From NCBI GenBank assembly GCA_024195265.1, contig JAJLRJ010000013.1:13505322-13569321 (forward strand): a stretch of 64,000 nt of DNA, written 5' to 3'. How positions within the stretch are numbered: position 1 is the stretch's first letter; each line of letters starts with the position of its first letter. The notes under the pieces are model-generated. The model was given only the letters and a program-made list of their open reading frames with translations, was not told where the DNA came from and did not search any database. Below are positions 53,319 through 61,722 of the stretch, one piece after another. Both the position numbers and the translations under genes were made by a program. The stretch comes from Dendrophyllia cribrosa. Its lineage: Eukaryota; Cnidaria; Anthozoa; Scleractinia; Dendrophylliidae.

Positions 53319-54569
53319 CTAGTACTGTACAGATTCCAGCTGCCTGCCCATGATGTTCATCTGTGAGTCTGAGATGGTGAAGATGTGGCAGAGTGCGTTT
53401 CCCGAGCCTTTGCCGTCTCGTTCGATCTCGAGTTGCACGCCATCCTGTGTGTTGACGAGCCGTTGGCCGTTGCCGTGCAGGGCTGTGTCTGCCATGGACC
53501 GCAGGTCAATCCAGAGGCCAAACTTGTTGCCTGTGAGATATTTGGTCAAGTTCATGTTAGGCCTGCCGTCCGTGTGCGGGGTAAAATGCCGGGTTATCTC
53601 TCTCCACATGTCAGTACCACTGATGCCCTCGTTGTAGATCCTGTTTGGGTCTCCGTTGACTGTGACCTTCACTTTGGTGATGTCGGGGTTGAAATAGCTC
53701 TCAGAATCCCTGGCGCCCGCTACATAGGGATTGATGAACAGCAAGAGGATGCCCTTGAGAGACCGGCGCTGTGGGTTAACCCGAAGATTCATCCGAGTGT
53801 CAACGCCTTTTGTGAAGGGATGCACCCGATCTCGCATTACGAGGTCATAAGCGAACTTCTTACCGCTAGTGTAAGCGCTTGTTGCTTCGTCGGCGAGACT
53901 CTTACTTCTGATCGTCTCATACTCCAGCTGGATGTTTTCCAGCTTGTACACGAGCTTGCTTGTGTCTGAGCCACGGACAACTTGGCTTGCGGGGGCGAGG
54001 GTTAGTTCGAAGACCAGATCGTTATATAACGCTTGAGGGTATATGATTCCGTGATCAGTTAAGATTTGGTGATCCAGTTTGATGCGATACTTATTCTTGT
54101 ATATTGTCTCCAGCTTGTTTTCCGAATCCACGCTGGAGGTCTTCTTGTCGCCAGCACCAGAGCGGATCTTGCACAAATCCACACTCTGGATGCCCTCCAT
54201 AAGCATATTTTCCCGCTCATCGATCGATTTGAATAGGTCTTCGAAGATCTTGTAGATGTCGTACCCAACCGTGTCCTGGACTGTGGTGACGGCAAACTTT
54301 ACAACGAACCTGTCCACCAGGGCCCGAGAAACATTTTGCACGAGATAGTTGTTTGCATGCCCCCCGGAGAGATTGATGTTAAACACCAGTGCAAGTGAGT
54401 CGGACACAATGACATCGTGCTCGCCCAGCTTGGGCACCGAGACGTACAGTGTTTCGCCGGGATTGGCCTCAGAAGGGTTGAATGTGATGCGCTTGACGGT
54501 TCGCTCTGCCTTCATGGCGCCCAGTGTCTTTTCACTGTGAGATGGAAGTAGATTCGGTTGCACCGCCAT
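53319..54569 (-). CDS. Candidate major capsid protein (double jelly-roll), 416 residues, intact
   Basis: The protein is rich in beta-type segments. VGYDIYKIFEDLFKS, IIYPQALYNDLVFELTLAP and YKLENIQLEYETIRS have the order seen in the first jelly-roll of Polinton capsids. A second half follows (RRSLKGILLLFINPYV; KVKVTVNGDPNRIY; NKFGLWIDLRSMAD), ending in ISDSQMNIMGRQLESVQY. Position next to the packaging ATPase and length agree with a Polinton major capsid protein. The frame is intact. Assignment to capsid is by pattern and context, not by a search. The ATG shares a divergent promoter with the gene at 54612. Confidence 0.65.
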   Translation of the reverse strand: MAVQPNLLPSHSEKTLGAMKAERTVKRITFNPSEANPGETLYVSVPKLGEHDVIVSDSLALVFNINLSGGHANNYLVQNVSRALVDRFVVKFAVTTVQDTVGYDIYKIFEDLFKSIDERENMLMEGIQSVDLCKIRSGAGDKKTSSVDSENKLETIYKNKYRIKLDHQILTDHGIIYPQALYNDLVFELTLAPASQVVRGSDTSKLVYKLENIQLEYETIRSKSLADEATSAYTSGKKFAYDLVMRDRVHPFTKGVDTRMNLRVNPQRRSLKGILLLFINPYVAGARDSESYFNPDITKVKVTVNGDPNRIYNEGISGTDMWREITRHFTPHTDGRPNMNLTKYLTGNKFGLWIDLRSMADTALHGNGQRLVNTQDGVQLEIERDGKGSGNALCHIFTISDSQMNIMGRQLESVQY

Positions 54570-54614
54570 GGTATATATTTATGTTTTTAAAATTTATATT
54601 TATATATCATCATG
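54567..54614. promoter_or_regulatory. Divergent AT-rich promoter between capsid and coiled-coil genes
   Basis: The 42 bp between the two start codons are an imperfect palindrome: GGTATATATTTATG on one side, ATTTATATTTATATATC on the other, around TTTTTAAAATTT. Each half places a TATATA element just before one ATG. Confidence 0.6.
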
Positions 54615-56062
54615 GCAGAAGGCGGATATGATCCTGAGACAACTGACAGAGATCCTCTCATGCCAGACAAAGGGGATGGCGATGATGATGACGATGAGAG
54701 CCTTGAAACCAGGTGGACTCAAATTCGAGAAGAAGAACGGCAAGAAGCTTAACAATGGGCCCAAGACAGCGGCCCCAACACCACGCAACCCTTTGAACCG
54801 GGCGGTACATCCACCCCATATCGTCCTGGTGGCGAGCATATTGAAATGCATACAATGCCTCACGAACAAAGTGGGCTGCCAGGTGTCCCTCTGCTTGGAG
54901 AAATCATAGACGGAAATGAAAAAGCAGAGAGAATCGATAAAGCCATGGCCTGGATCAAAATGAAGCATCCAAAAGTAAACATAGCGAAATTAGGCCCAAT
55001 TGGTTTTGGTAAAAAAGCAGCAAATGTGGGCAAAATAGTTTCCTTTGGCCCAAAAGGCGGTGAAACTCTCATTTTCAAGCAAGATGGGAGCTTTCTTAAA
55101 TCGTTCACAGACAAGTTCCAAACAACCCTTGGCCCAACCGCTGAAGAGATTCTCTCTGAAGACAATGCATCAATAAGGGAAGAAAGACAAAGATTGAAGG
55201 AGGAAGAAAAATAACTGAAGGAGAATAAAAGGGTTGTTGAGGAAAGACAACGAAAAGAAAATAAGGTGCAAAACCTCAGAAACAAAATTGAGCAAACTAA
55301 AGCGAGGAGGGAGGCTTTGGAGCAGGAACACGGTTCAATCATTGAAAATCAACCCGAGATAGCCCGCCTAACACTGCTGGAAAAGAATCTTCAACTAGAT
55401 CTTAAAAACGAGGAAAAAGAAATAGCGGCCCTGAAAAACAAAACAAAAAAAAACGAGCCCAAAGAGAGGCAAAGGTGAACAAAGGCAGATCACGCCTTTG
55501 TGCCAAAGAGAAGGAAAGAAATGAAGTTGAAGCAGGGCTAAACTCAACTAAACACCTTGATGAGCTAAACGAAAGAGAAGTCGAGCTTGAACGGCAGAAC
55601 GCTGCTGACAAGCGCACCATAGAGGATGAGAACACGTCTCCCTCTGAAAGAGAAGCCGCGGAAGCCCGGGTTGCTGAGCGAGAAGAAGAGCTGGCAAGGC
55701 TCCGACCACAGGTTGAGGCGCGGGAAAGGGGCATGTCTTTGAGAGAGAGGGTCAGAGAAATCTTCAAGAAATACGGGTGGACCCTGCAAGCGATTGTTCT
55801 GGCAGCTGGCATCACCATCAGCGCTGTGGTACTCGCCACCTTGAACGGCCTGGCAAAGGCCACACGAGCTATTGGCAATGGGCTTAAAGAGCTTGGCAAA
55901 AAGGCAGCCAGCGCCCTGCCTGGCCTCATTGGCTCAATTGTGAGCTTCATCTTCAAAGCGGCTGGGTCGGTCATCTCCTTTCTGGGTGAACACGCCTGGC
56001 TGCTCATCCTTGCCGTGGTGGCCTTCCTTGTTGAAAGGATCACCAAGCGGGCGAAGTCTTGA
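54612..56062 (+). pseudogene. Polinton coiled-coil/membrane protein, two stops and a frameshift
   Basis: One reading frame from ATG 54612 is interrupted by TAA 54750-54752 and TAA 55212-55214, then shifts near 55470 and runs to 56062 (about 480 codons). Parts: acidic start (GDGDDDDDESLE), a central region (GPIGFGKKAANVGKIVSFGP), a long coiled coil (EERQRLKEEEK; RREALEQEHGS; EREEELARLRPQVEARERG) and a C-terminus with membrane helices (LQAIVLAAGITISAVVLA; LLILAVVAFLVERI). Resembles Polinton-associated coiled-coil membrane proteins of unknown role. Confidence 0.7.
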
Positions 56063-56128
56063 ACACTCATCTGGCCCAAACGAAAATGCCTGCCAAAGCA
56101 AGCGCACCCACAGCAATGAGTGCCTTGT

Positions 56129-57951
56129 TTACGTGATGTGAGTCGGGCTGTGGTGTGGGTGTTGGTGTGGGGTGGGCTGTGGTGATGGTTGTAGTGATGG
56201 TTGTGGTGATGGTTGTGGTGATGGTTGTGGTGATGGTTGTGGTGATGGTTGTGGTGATGGTTGTGGTGATGGTTGTGGTGATGGTGGGGCGATGCCCTGT
56301 GCCTGTGTGGCCCGTTTATGTATCGGGTTTGATGGGTGGCTGTTTGGTGGATTGATCTTTGTCGGGCCACCGTCCATGTGGCGAAGGGAGGCTTTTTTTG
56401 TGCCCAGATTAACACCACTGTTCACGTCCAGCTTCATCCCTTGCGTTGCCTCCTGTAGGTTGTTGTTATACCCGATCACGCTCTCTGTATTGATAATCAT
56501 GCGCGATGGCATGAGCCAGCTTCCGGGTGCTGTCGCAAAGTCTAAGCGCACTTTCGTTGCTTGGATGGCAAGCTGGTAACGCTGTACGCTTGTTGCGATG
56601 TCGTTCAGTATTATGGCCTCCTCTAGATGGGCGAGGAATACTCTCTGCGTTTCGAAGGCCCGGCCCCCTCTTCCAATGATGCTGCTGCGGGTTTTGGCTT
56701 GTGAACCAAGAATGCAGTACACAAAGGCCTCGATTGATTGGTTCATGCATGCGAGCCCTGGCTGTGTTAGCCCCTTTGCGTAATTTGGCACAAAGTGCTC
56801 GAACTGGGTGTCCGCCCCTTGGTCGTTGCGGACGAAAGTTATTCCATTGGCGCGATAGTTGGGGTCTTTTCTGTCAAGTCACTCGCTCATCATCGAACAG
56901 AGCTAGATCAGAGTCTGGATAAGTGTAATCGGTAGAGATGGGGCCACCACCGTATTCCCAAATGTAGACATTCCCAAGCCCGTGGTTCTTGCCGTATGTG
57001 TAACGGAAGTCAGAACTGGGGTCGATACCGAACTCTATACAAATCTTCTTGTACGCGTCGATGTTGTACTTGTTGTCTTTCTGGTTGAATAGAGGGTCGT
57101 CTGGCAAAGCACTCACGCTTTGTTCCCCGCCCATCTGGTAAAGAATTCGCCTTGTTGTGAAATAAACGTGAAACCGGTAAAACGACCTTAACTGTGGGGT
57201 TAAAGATAGACTGGAGTTCTTATCGAAGAGAATGTCACGCGAGATTCCACAGCCGGTTGTTGCACACCACAGGGCGAAGGAGAGTTGTTGTGGCCAAAAA
57301 CTCATGTGCGGTCCACCGAGCCACTTCCGGCCGTATTTCGCGGTTGTGAATGAAATCTGCGTGTCCCTGAAGATATTTCTGTATTTCGTTGTGAAATAAT
57401 CAGTTGGCGTGACGTAAATCTTTTGCGACTCATCATTTAATATTGCACCAATCATCATGTCTTTGTCTATTGTGGCGGAGAAAGCAACAGCTGGGATTGC
57501 TAACATTTGTTGCCCCAACGATAACTGATAAGGGAAGCCACCGTCATAATGAAGGCCAAGAGCGTCTCTTTCGGCTTGAGTCCAATCTTTGTGGGGCATT
57601 CTTGTAAGGAGCGCCCATGAGCCAGGGCCCTCTTTGTAAAGAACTTCACCCGTGGCTGTTTTGTGGTCGTCGCCAAAATCTACTTGCACTTCGAAGCGTG
57701 ACATATCAGCGCGAGGGAAACGCTTTTTGAAGTCTGAGATCGCCTTGGCCTTGGCTGCGGCAGAGAGCTTGGCAGCCTCCGGCGAACTCAACCAAGCAAT
57801 TTCAGGATTAGGGGGTGGTGGCTTTGGCTTTACATGAGTATAGGCGTTTGGAGGCGAATAAAAAGGGGGGTGGGGGGCCGTAATTGTGGCCGCCGATGTT
57901 TATACCAAGATTTGAATTAGGATTAAATCCACCGGGCCGTCCGCCAAACAT
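56129..57951 (-). pseudogene. Large Polinton structural-type protein, two frameshifts
   Basis: Three frames on -: a Gly/Pro-rich start from ATG 57951 (FGGRPGGFNPNSN), the main part 56874-57791, and 56129-56870. Frames change near 57870 (C/T run) and 56875. Total is about 600 codons. Features: GPHMSFWPQQLSFALWCATT, LRSFYRFHVYFTTRRILYQM, GLACMNQSIEAFVYCILGSQ, and a tail of about eleven SPQP repeats from a 12-bp DNA repeat (56180-56285). Probably a virion protein (capsid-associated) by context. The exact role was not recognised. Confidence 0.6.
56180..56285. repeat. 12-bp tandem repeat GGTGATGGTTGT
   Basis: About nine units. On - it codes Ser-Pro-Gln-Pro repeats in the tail of the structural-type protein; on + it opens unrelated frames. 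Confidence 0.9.
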
Positions 57952-57998
57952 GATTGTATATAATTATAATTATAAAATGTTAATTATATACAATCATG
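57949..57998. promoter_or_regulatory. Palindromic bidirectional promoter with both start codons
   Basis: 18-bp perfect arms (CATGATTGTATATAATTA and its complement) surround 14 bp. The outer CAT and ATG are the start codons of the - and + genes. Each arm holds a TATATA element 6-12 bp from its ATG. Confidence 0.8.
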
Positions 57999-58670
57999 GT
58001 TGTGTTAACAATCGTCACATCTTCGAACCCTCACACGGTCTACTTCGATCACCCACTGCCGAAACCGAGTTATATCCGGCTTGTCTCTTGCTCAATTTTC
58101 AACTCGTGGCATACTTTGAAAGAAGAAGCAAAGATTTCACCAGCAGACCACACCCCTAATGGTTCATCCCGTGACGTGGCAACCTTACTTCCAGGTCATC
58201 ACACTCTTGAGAGTTTAACGAAAGACTTTGAAAGCCTAAAAACCAATATCAACCGTTTAAATTTAACAATTGTAACAAACTCACCATACGGGGTCATGCA
58301 CATTCTGAATAACAGCAACAGTGTGAAGTTTAGTGACAATCTGGCAGAATTGCTTGGCATTGACCCTGTATTGATGCTAATAACCTTCGTCAAGCGTTTG
58401 AGGGCACCAAACACTTACTTCATCCACTGCGATCTGGTTGATAAAGAACAAAACCTCCTCAATGGTAAGCCTTCGACAGTTTTAGCTCGGTTTGATATTC
58501 GTGGAAAGCCCTTTGAGAAGGTTTATTACGAAACCACACAGCAGAACGTCTTGCGTGACGTCTCGTCTGGCGATTATGTAAACAGCATAACACTGTCAGT
58601 GAGGGATGAGAACAATGACCTCTTCAACTTCAATGACGCGCCTTTGGAATTTGAAGTTGAGATAAATTAA
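57996..58670 (+). CDS. Candidate minor capsid (penton-type) protein, 224 residues, intact
   Basis: MVVLTIVTSSNPHTVYF begins a beta-rich protein: LPKPSYIRLVSCSIFNSWHT, LLPGHHTLESLTKDF, NTYFIHCDLVDKEQN, a VLARFDIRGKPFEKVYYE segment and, at the end, YVNSITLSVRDENNDLFNF with a closing EFEVEIN. A single jelly-roll, penton-type minor capsid protein fits the size and pattern of Polinton minor capsid proteins. This is inferred without a search. The frame is open, and it shares the palindromic promoter with the structural-type gene. Confidence 0.55.
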   Translation: MVVLTIVTSSNPHTVYFDHPLPKPSYIRLVSCSIFNSWHTLKEEAKISPADHTPNGSSRDVATLLPGHHTLESLTKDFESLKTNINRLNLTIVTNSPYGVMHILNNSNSVKFSDNLAELLGIDPVLMLITFVKRLRAPNTYFIHCDLVDKEQNLLNGKPSTVLARFDIRGKPFEKVYYETTQQNVLRDVSSGDYVNSITLSVRDENNDLFNFNDAPLEFEVEIN

Positions 58671-58692
58671 AAATTATATATATACTCACACC
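58671..58692 (+). promoter_or_regulatory. TATATATAC element
   Basis: ATTATATATATACTCACACC directly precedes ATG 58693, in the 22-bp gap after the upstream stop codon. Confidence 0.65.
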
Positions 58693-59379
58693 ATGAGTTC
58701 TGCGAACGTGCTTCCATCGGCCCCCGAATACGGAGAGGCACAACAGCTATACCCTATGCGGGAGATAACTCAAATCAATGCAGAAGACTTCCGGCTCAAA
58801 AAGATCTCTGACTTGCTGAAGGAGTTGTCTGACGAAGCCGAGCACTACAGGCAAGTCGCAAAGAAATACAAACGAACCCAATCATTAGTTCATTACTCGG
58901 CGGTTGGGCTTGGGTCGCTTTCTGTCGGGCTGTCATCAGGAGCCCTTGCAACTGCATTGACTGGGGTCGGAATTGTTGCAAGTCCAGCACTTGCCGGCGC
59001 TGCCACGCTTTGCGGGCTGTCATCAGTTGGCTTTACAGATGTAAACAAGCGATTAGAGCGTAAAGTGACTAAACACGAGAAGATCTATACACTGGCACTG
59101 GCTAAACGCAACACTGTCAATGAGCTAATCTCAAAAGCTCTGGAAGACAAGAGGATCAGTGATACAGAATTCACCATAATTACTCGTGAGGTGGAAAAAT
59201 ATCACGAACTCAAAGCTGCAATCAGGGATGGTGTAAAGGCATCAAAAGACGTTGCCACTCAAACACAAGCTCCAGACTTCGAGAAACTCAAAAACGAACT
59301 TCGCAAGGAAGTCAAACAAGAGTTTCAAAAAAAGATAAGTCTTCTCACCGCAGCATCCAAGTCCGATTTGAGAGATTAA
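58693..59379 (+). CDS. Polinton protein with Gly/Ala membrane region and coiled coil, 228 residues
   Basis: A helical N-terminal part (DFRLKKISDLLKELSDEAEH) is followed by a Gly/Ala/Ser-rich hydrophobic region of about 45 residues (AVGLGSLSVGLSSGALATAL; GIVASPALAGAATLCGLSSV), then charged helices (NKRLERKVTKHEKIYTLALA; DTEFTIITREVEKYHELKAA; KNELRKEVKQEFQKK). It resembles a glycine-zipper membrane hairpin with a coiled-coil tail. Similar proteins recur in Polinton-like elements of cnidarians as far as recalled; role unknown. Confidence 0.7.
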   Translation: MSSANVLPSAPEYGEAQQLYPMREITQINAEDFRLKKISDLLKELSDEAEHYRQVAKKYKRTQSLVHYSAVGLGSLSVGLSSGALATALTGVGIVASPALAGAATLCGLSSVGFTDVNKRLERKVTKHEKIYTLALAKRNTVNELISKALEDKRISDTEFTIITREVEKYHELKAAIRDGVKASKDVATQTQAPDFEKLKNELRKEVKQEFQKKISLLTAASKSDLRD

Positions 59380-59441
59380 ATTCTGGCTTCAACCTACAAA
59401 TCTTGAGGGAAAAATACCGCCACACATAGGCCCCCTAAATT

Positions 59442-59583
59442 CCGAAGCGCCCCCAAAAAAAATTTTCAAAAAAAATTCCGAAGCGCCCCGTTTTTATTTT
59501 TTCAAAAAAATAAATGCCGAAGCGCCCCAGTAAAACTTTTTTCAACAAAGTTGGGGCGCTTCGGTATTTGTGGGGCGCTTCGA
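59442..59583. repeat. Five CCGAAGCGCCCC iterons, three direct and two inverted
   Basis: CCGAAGCGCCCC at 59442-59453, 59478-59489 and 59517-59528; complement GGGGCGCTTCGG at 59553-59564 and GGGGCGCTTCGA at 59572-59583. Copies 3 and 4 form a hairpin. They are separated by A/T runs in a 297-bp gap between genes. Confidence 0.85.
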
Positions 59584-59676
59584 AAAGTTGTAATTTTCTA
59601 AATACAGCATTTACACAACAATACCGGAAATCGCGGGAAACCCCCAATTTAAAAATTGTAATCTCTAAATATAAAC

Positions 59677-60153
59677 ATGACTGAGTTTGGCGTACGGCTC
59701 AATGAACTTGACAAAGAATACAAATTTGTCCTCCTTCGCTCGCTATACGGCAGCGATTACAGAAAAGAAATACACCGCTTGGGCCTGCCGGAAAAACTTT
59801 ATCGGTTATACAAAGATATGGGGTATGCAGAGATTGGGGAGCAATATCTACAAAAACATCACAAAGACATGGAGCTCGAACGCTGGGACAGAAGACTCCT
59901 GTCTTGTTATGACTGCGGTGGCTCATTTTCACAATCAATCGAATCTTGTGAACTTTATTGTAAAAAATGCGGCCGTATTGAAGTGGCCGATGATGCTCAG
60001 GTATGTACACATCAAAACAATTTACACAGACAAAGCCATCAGCCGGGACGAAGTTATTCGTTTGGTTATGCTTTGAACCGGCTTATCAAAAAGATCAAAT
60101 TTCTACCTGTGCACGGGAAAAAACGCATTCGACCCTCTCTTACGGGGGTTTGA
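59677..60153 (+). CDS. Zinc-ribbon protein reaching into the right TIR, 158 residues
   Basis: The start reads MTEFGVRLNELDKEYK after CTCTAAATATAAAC. A helical N-terminal half (YGSDYRKEIHRLGLPEKLYR) is followed by CYDCGG...CKKCGR, a four-Cys zinc ribbon (about residues 77-99). The last 13 residues are coded by the TIR (60114 on), so the C-terminus is probably cut or altered. A late-transcription-factor (VLTF3-like) zinc ribbon is possible, but the domain after the ribbon is too short to tell. Confidence 0.6.
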   Translation: MTEFGVRLNELDKEYKFVLLRSLYGSDYRKEIHRLGLPEKLYRLYKDMGYAEIGEQYLQKHHKDMELERWDRRLLSCYDCGGSFSQSIESCELYCKKCGRIEVADDAQVCTHQNNLHRQSHQPGRSYSFGYALNRLIKKIKFLPVHGKKRIRPSLTGV

Positions 60154-60306
60154 GGCCGGGTATCCCGAGTAGTTAAGGGGGGGGGGGGGGGGGGGGGGCA
60201 GCTCAAAAATTCATTTTAAAACCCCTTAATAAGTGGACCGAACGCGTGAGGCCCACTTATTTAGGGGTTTGAAAATGGGTATTTGACTCCCCCCCCCTTA
60301 ACTACT
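60114..60306 (-). repeat. Polinton right terminal inverted repeat
   Basis: 193 bp, the inverse of 44678-44879 with a shorter G-run (about 60178-60198) and few differences (for example CTTAATAAGTGGACC where the left has CTAAATAAGTGGGCC). Confidence 0.9.
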
Positions 60307-60308
60307 TA

Positions 60309-60554
60309 AGAGGCAAATTTTTGTGCTGTCCCGGTTAGCTGGGCTGGGCTGGCCCGGTAAACGCGATTACATTGAAAATTTTCAGCCCGGTTAGCCGGGA
60401 TCCCGGCATCGCGATACCGGGATCCCGGCTAACCGGGCTGGCCCGGTTGTCATATAATCGCAAAGTTGATTTTTGTTGCGTTTAACAGGCGTGCCGAGAT
60501 CTCGGCTAACCGGGCCAGCCCGGCTAACCGGGACAGCACAAAAATTTGCCTCTG
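60309..60554. repeat. Palindromic MITE abutting the Polinton
   Basis: AGAGGCAAATTTTTGTGCTG at the left end and its complement at the right. The inside is a dense set of CCGGTTAGC/GCTAACCGG and GGGATCCC hairpins. It starts within 2-3 bp of the Polinton end. Confidence 0.8.
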
Positions 60555-60754
60555 AGCAAACCTGCTAGCCTGTAAATGGCCCCTTTTCTCTCTAAATGAT
60601 AAAGAGGTACACAAGAGTGCGTAAGCACGAAGTAAATGAGCTAAAATGCAGAAAAAAATCCTTAATTGAAACATTCTACGCTTTGCGCCATTTTCAAAAC
60701 AACAACTTTCAGCCAAAACCGTTCACAGCACGAAAATTCAGATTTACGGAAAAT

Positions 60755-61050
60755 TAAAGTTTGCTTAAATCTGCGTAAAGTTGGTTAATAAACTTTACGC
60801 CAACTTTACGTTGCCGTAAAGTTTGATAAAGGTAGATTTACACGTTGGGTATGTAAAGCCTGCGTAGCATAAAGTTGGTGATGCAGCTTTACGCTCATTT
60901 GCACAGGTTGTAAAGTTGGCGTAAAGTTGCACTTTACTGATCCGTATGTAAAGATTTTGTAAAGGTAGCGTAAATGTTTTTAGTCACATCCACAGTCACG
61001 GGCTTTACCGAAGTGACCGTAAAGCTGTCGGAAAAGTAGTGTAACGTATT
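60755..61050. repeat. GTAAAG/CTTTAC-rich stretch
   Basis: GTAAAG or its complement appears about 20 times in 300 bp in both orientations (for example AAACTTTACGCCAACTTTAC). No coding signal. Confidence 0.6.
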
Positions 61051-61171
61051 GGCCCGTAACTACAAACACTGATCAACGCTCTTATATACATGTATCTACT
61101 AGTTCAATCAATCGGTTTATGATGTCTCACTTAAATGTTCCTTTCTGGAACCCCTCTCCCCGCGCCCCCAC

Positions 61172-61285
61172 TTGTTCAAAAGGTAGATAGCGCAATCCAC
61201 TGCATGGATGTCACAATTGATTTTGTTAATGCTTATCCGCTGGATAGTGATTAATCTGGTGGATAGCGCTATCCACTTTGAACAA
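61172..61285. repeat. Short TIR repeat
   Basis: TTGTTCAAAAGGTAGATAGC at the left, GCTATCCACTTTGAACAA at the right, with GTGGATAGCGC near the right end. Confidence 0.7.
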
Positions 61286-61604
61286 CCAGTGAGAGCACTG
61301 GGTAAATCGAAAAGCTTGAAGTATGCCGGGATAGCGAAAAAAGGAAGTAAATGCTTGAAACACATTGACTGGCGCCAATTTGCATTCAGGTCAGTATACA
61401 AGGCGTGCTCAGGACTTTAGATTAGCTTTATTTGTTTGCTGTCTTATGTACATAACATTAACAACAGTACTAAGATATTCGATTTGGTATCACAAGAAAT
61501 TTAACAACTATCAACATTATTACTTCCATCCCACTGAAAGTAAGTTGTAAAATAAATATCAATGACAACAGAAACACGTTTTTAATTTTTTTTTTAACTT
61601 GGTT

Positions 61605-61722
61605 TAAAGGCCCAGTATTGACCATCATGCACCACACACCAAAAATAATAAAAGCCTCGATCCCGTGAAAGCAATAACAAAAACAGAAATGCGCGGAGCA
61701 TAATGGTCAATATTGGGCCTTT
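61605..61722. repeat. Short TIR repeat
   Basis: AAAGGCCCAGTATTGACCAT pairs with ATGGTCAATATTGGGCCTTT. Confidence 0.8.

Larger units (their letters stand above)
44678..60306. mobile_element. Polinton (Maverick) DNA transposon, about 15.6 kb
   Basis: Terminal inverted repeats of about 200 bp (44678-44879 and 60114-60306) start AGTAGTTAAGG, fitting the AG...CT ends of Polintons. Inside are PolB, retroviral-type integrase, FtsK/HerA-like packaging ATPase and capsid-like proteins, the defining set. Genes lie close together, lack visible introns, and base composition is richer in GC than the flanks. No matching 6-bp target-site duplication was found. PolB, ATPase and two further genes are broken, so this copy is not autonomous. 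An adenovirus-type cysteine protease was not found. Confidence 0.92.

Noticed and set aside
53385..53969. 194-codon + frame opposite the capsid candidate
   Set aside because: Antisense shadow of an intact 416-codon gene.
54568..54909. 113-codon + frame overlapping the coiled-coil gene
   Set aside because: Off-frame shadow. The ATG at 54612 with the divergent promoter and acidic start is the better model.
55402..56418. 338-codon frame on - with His/Asn runs
   Set aside because: Antisense shadow of the coiled-coil gene and the GGTGATGGTTGT repeat; the real - strand frame there codes SPQP repeats.
59435..59647. 70-codon - frame
   Set aside because: Made of the CCGAAGCGCCCC iterons read as repeated GRFGI; no start context and repetitive.
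44678..60306. Polinton as viral or bacterial contamination
   Set aside because: Its TIRs are embedded in host-type repeats on both sides, and its gene set is typical of integrated Polintons.
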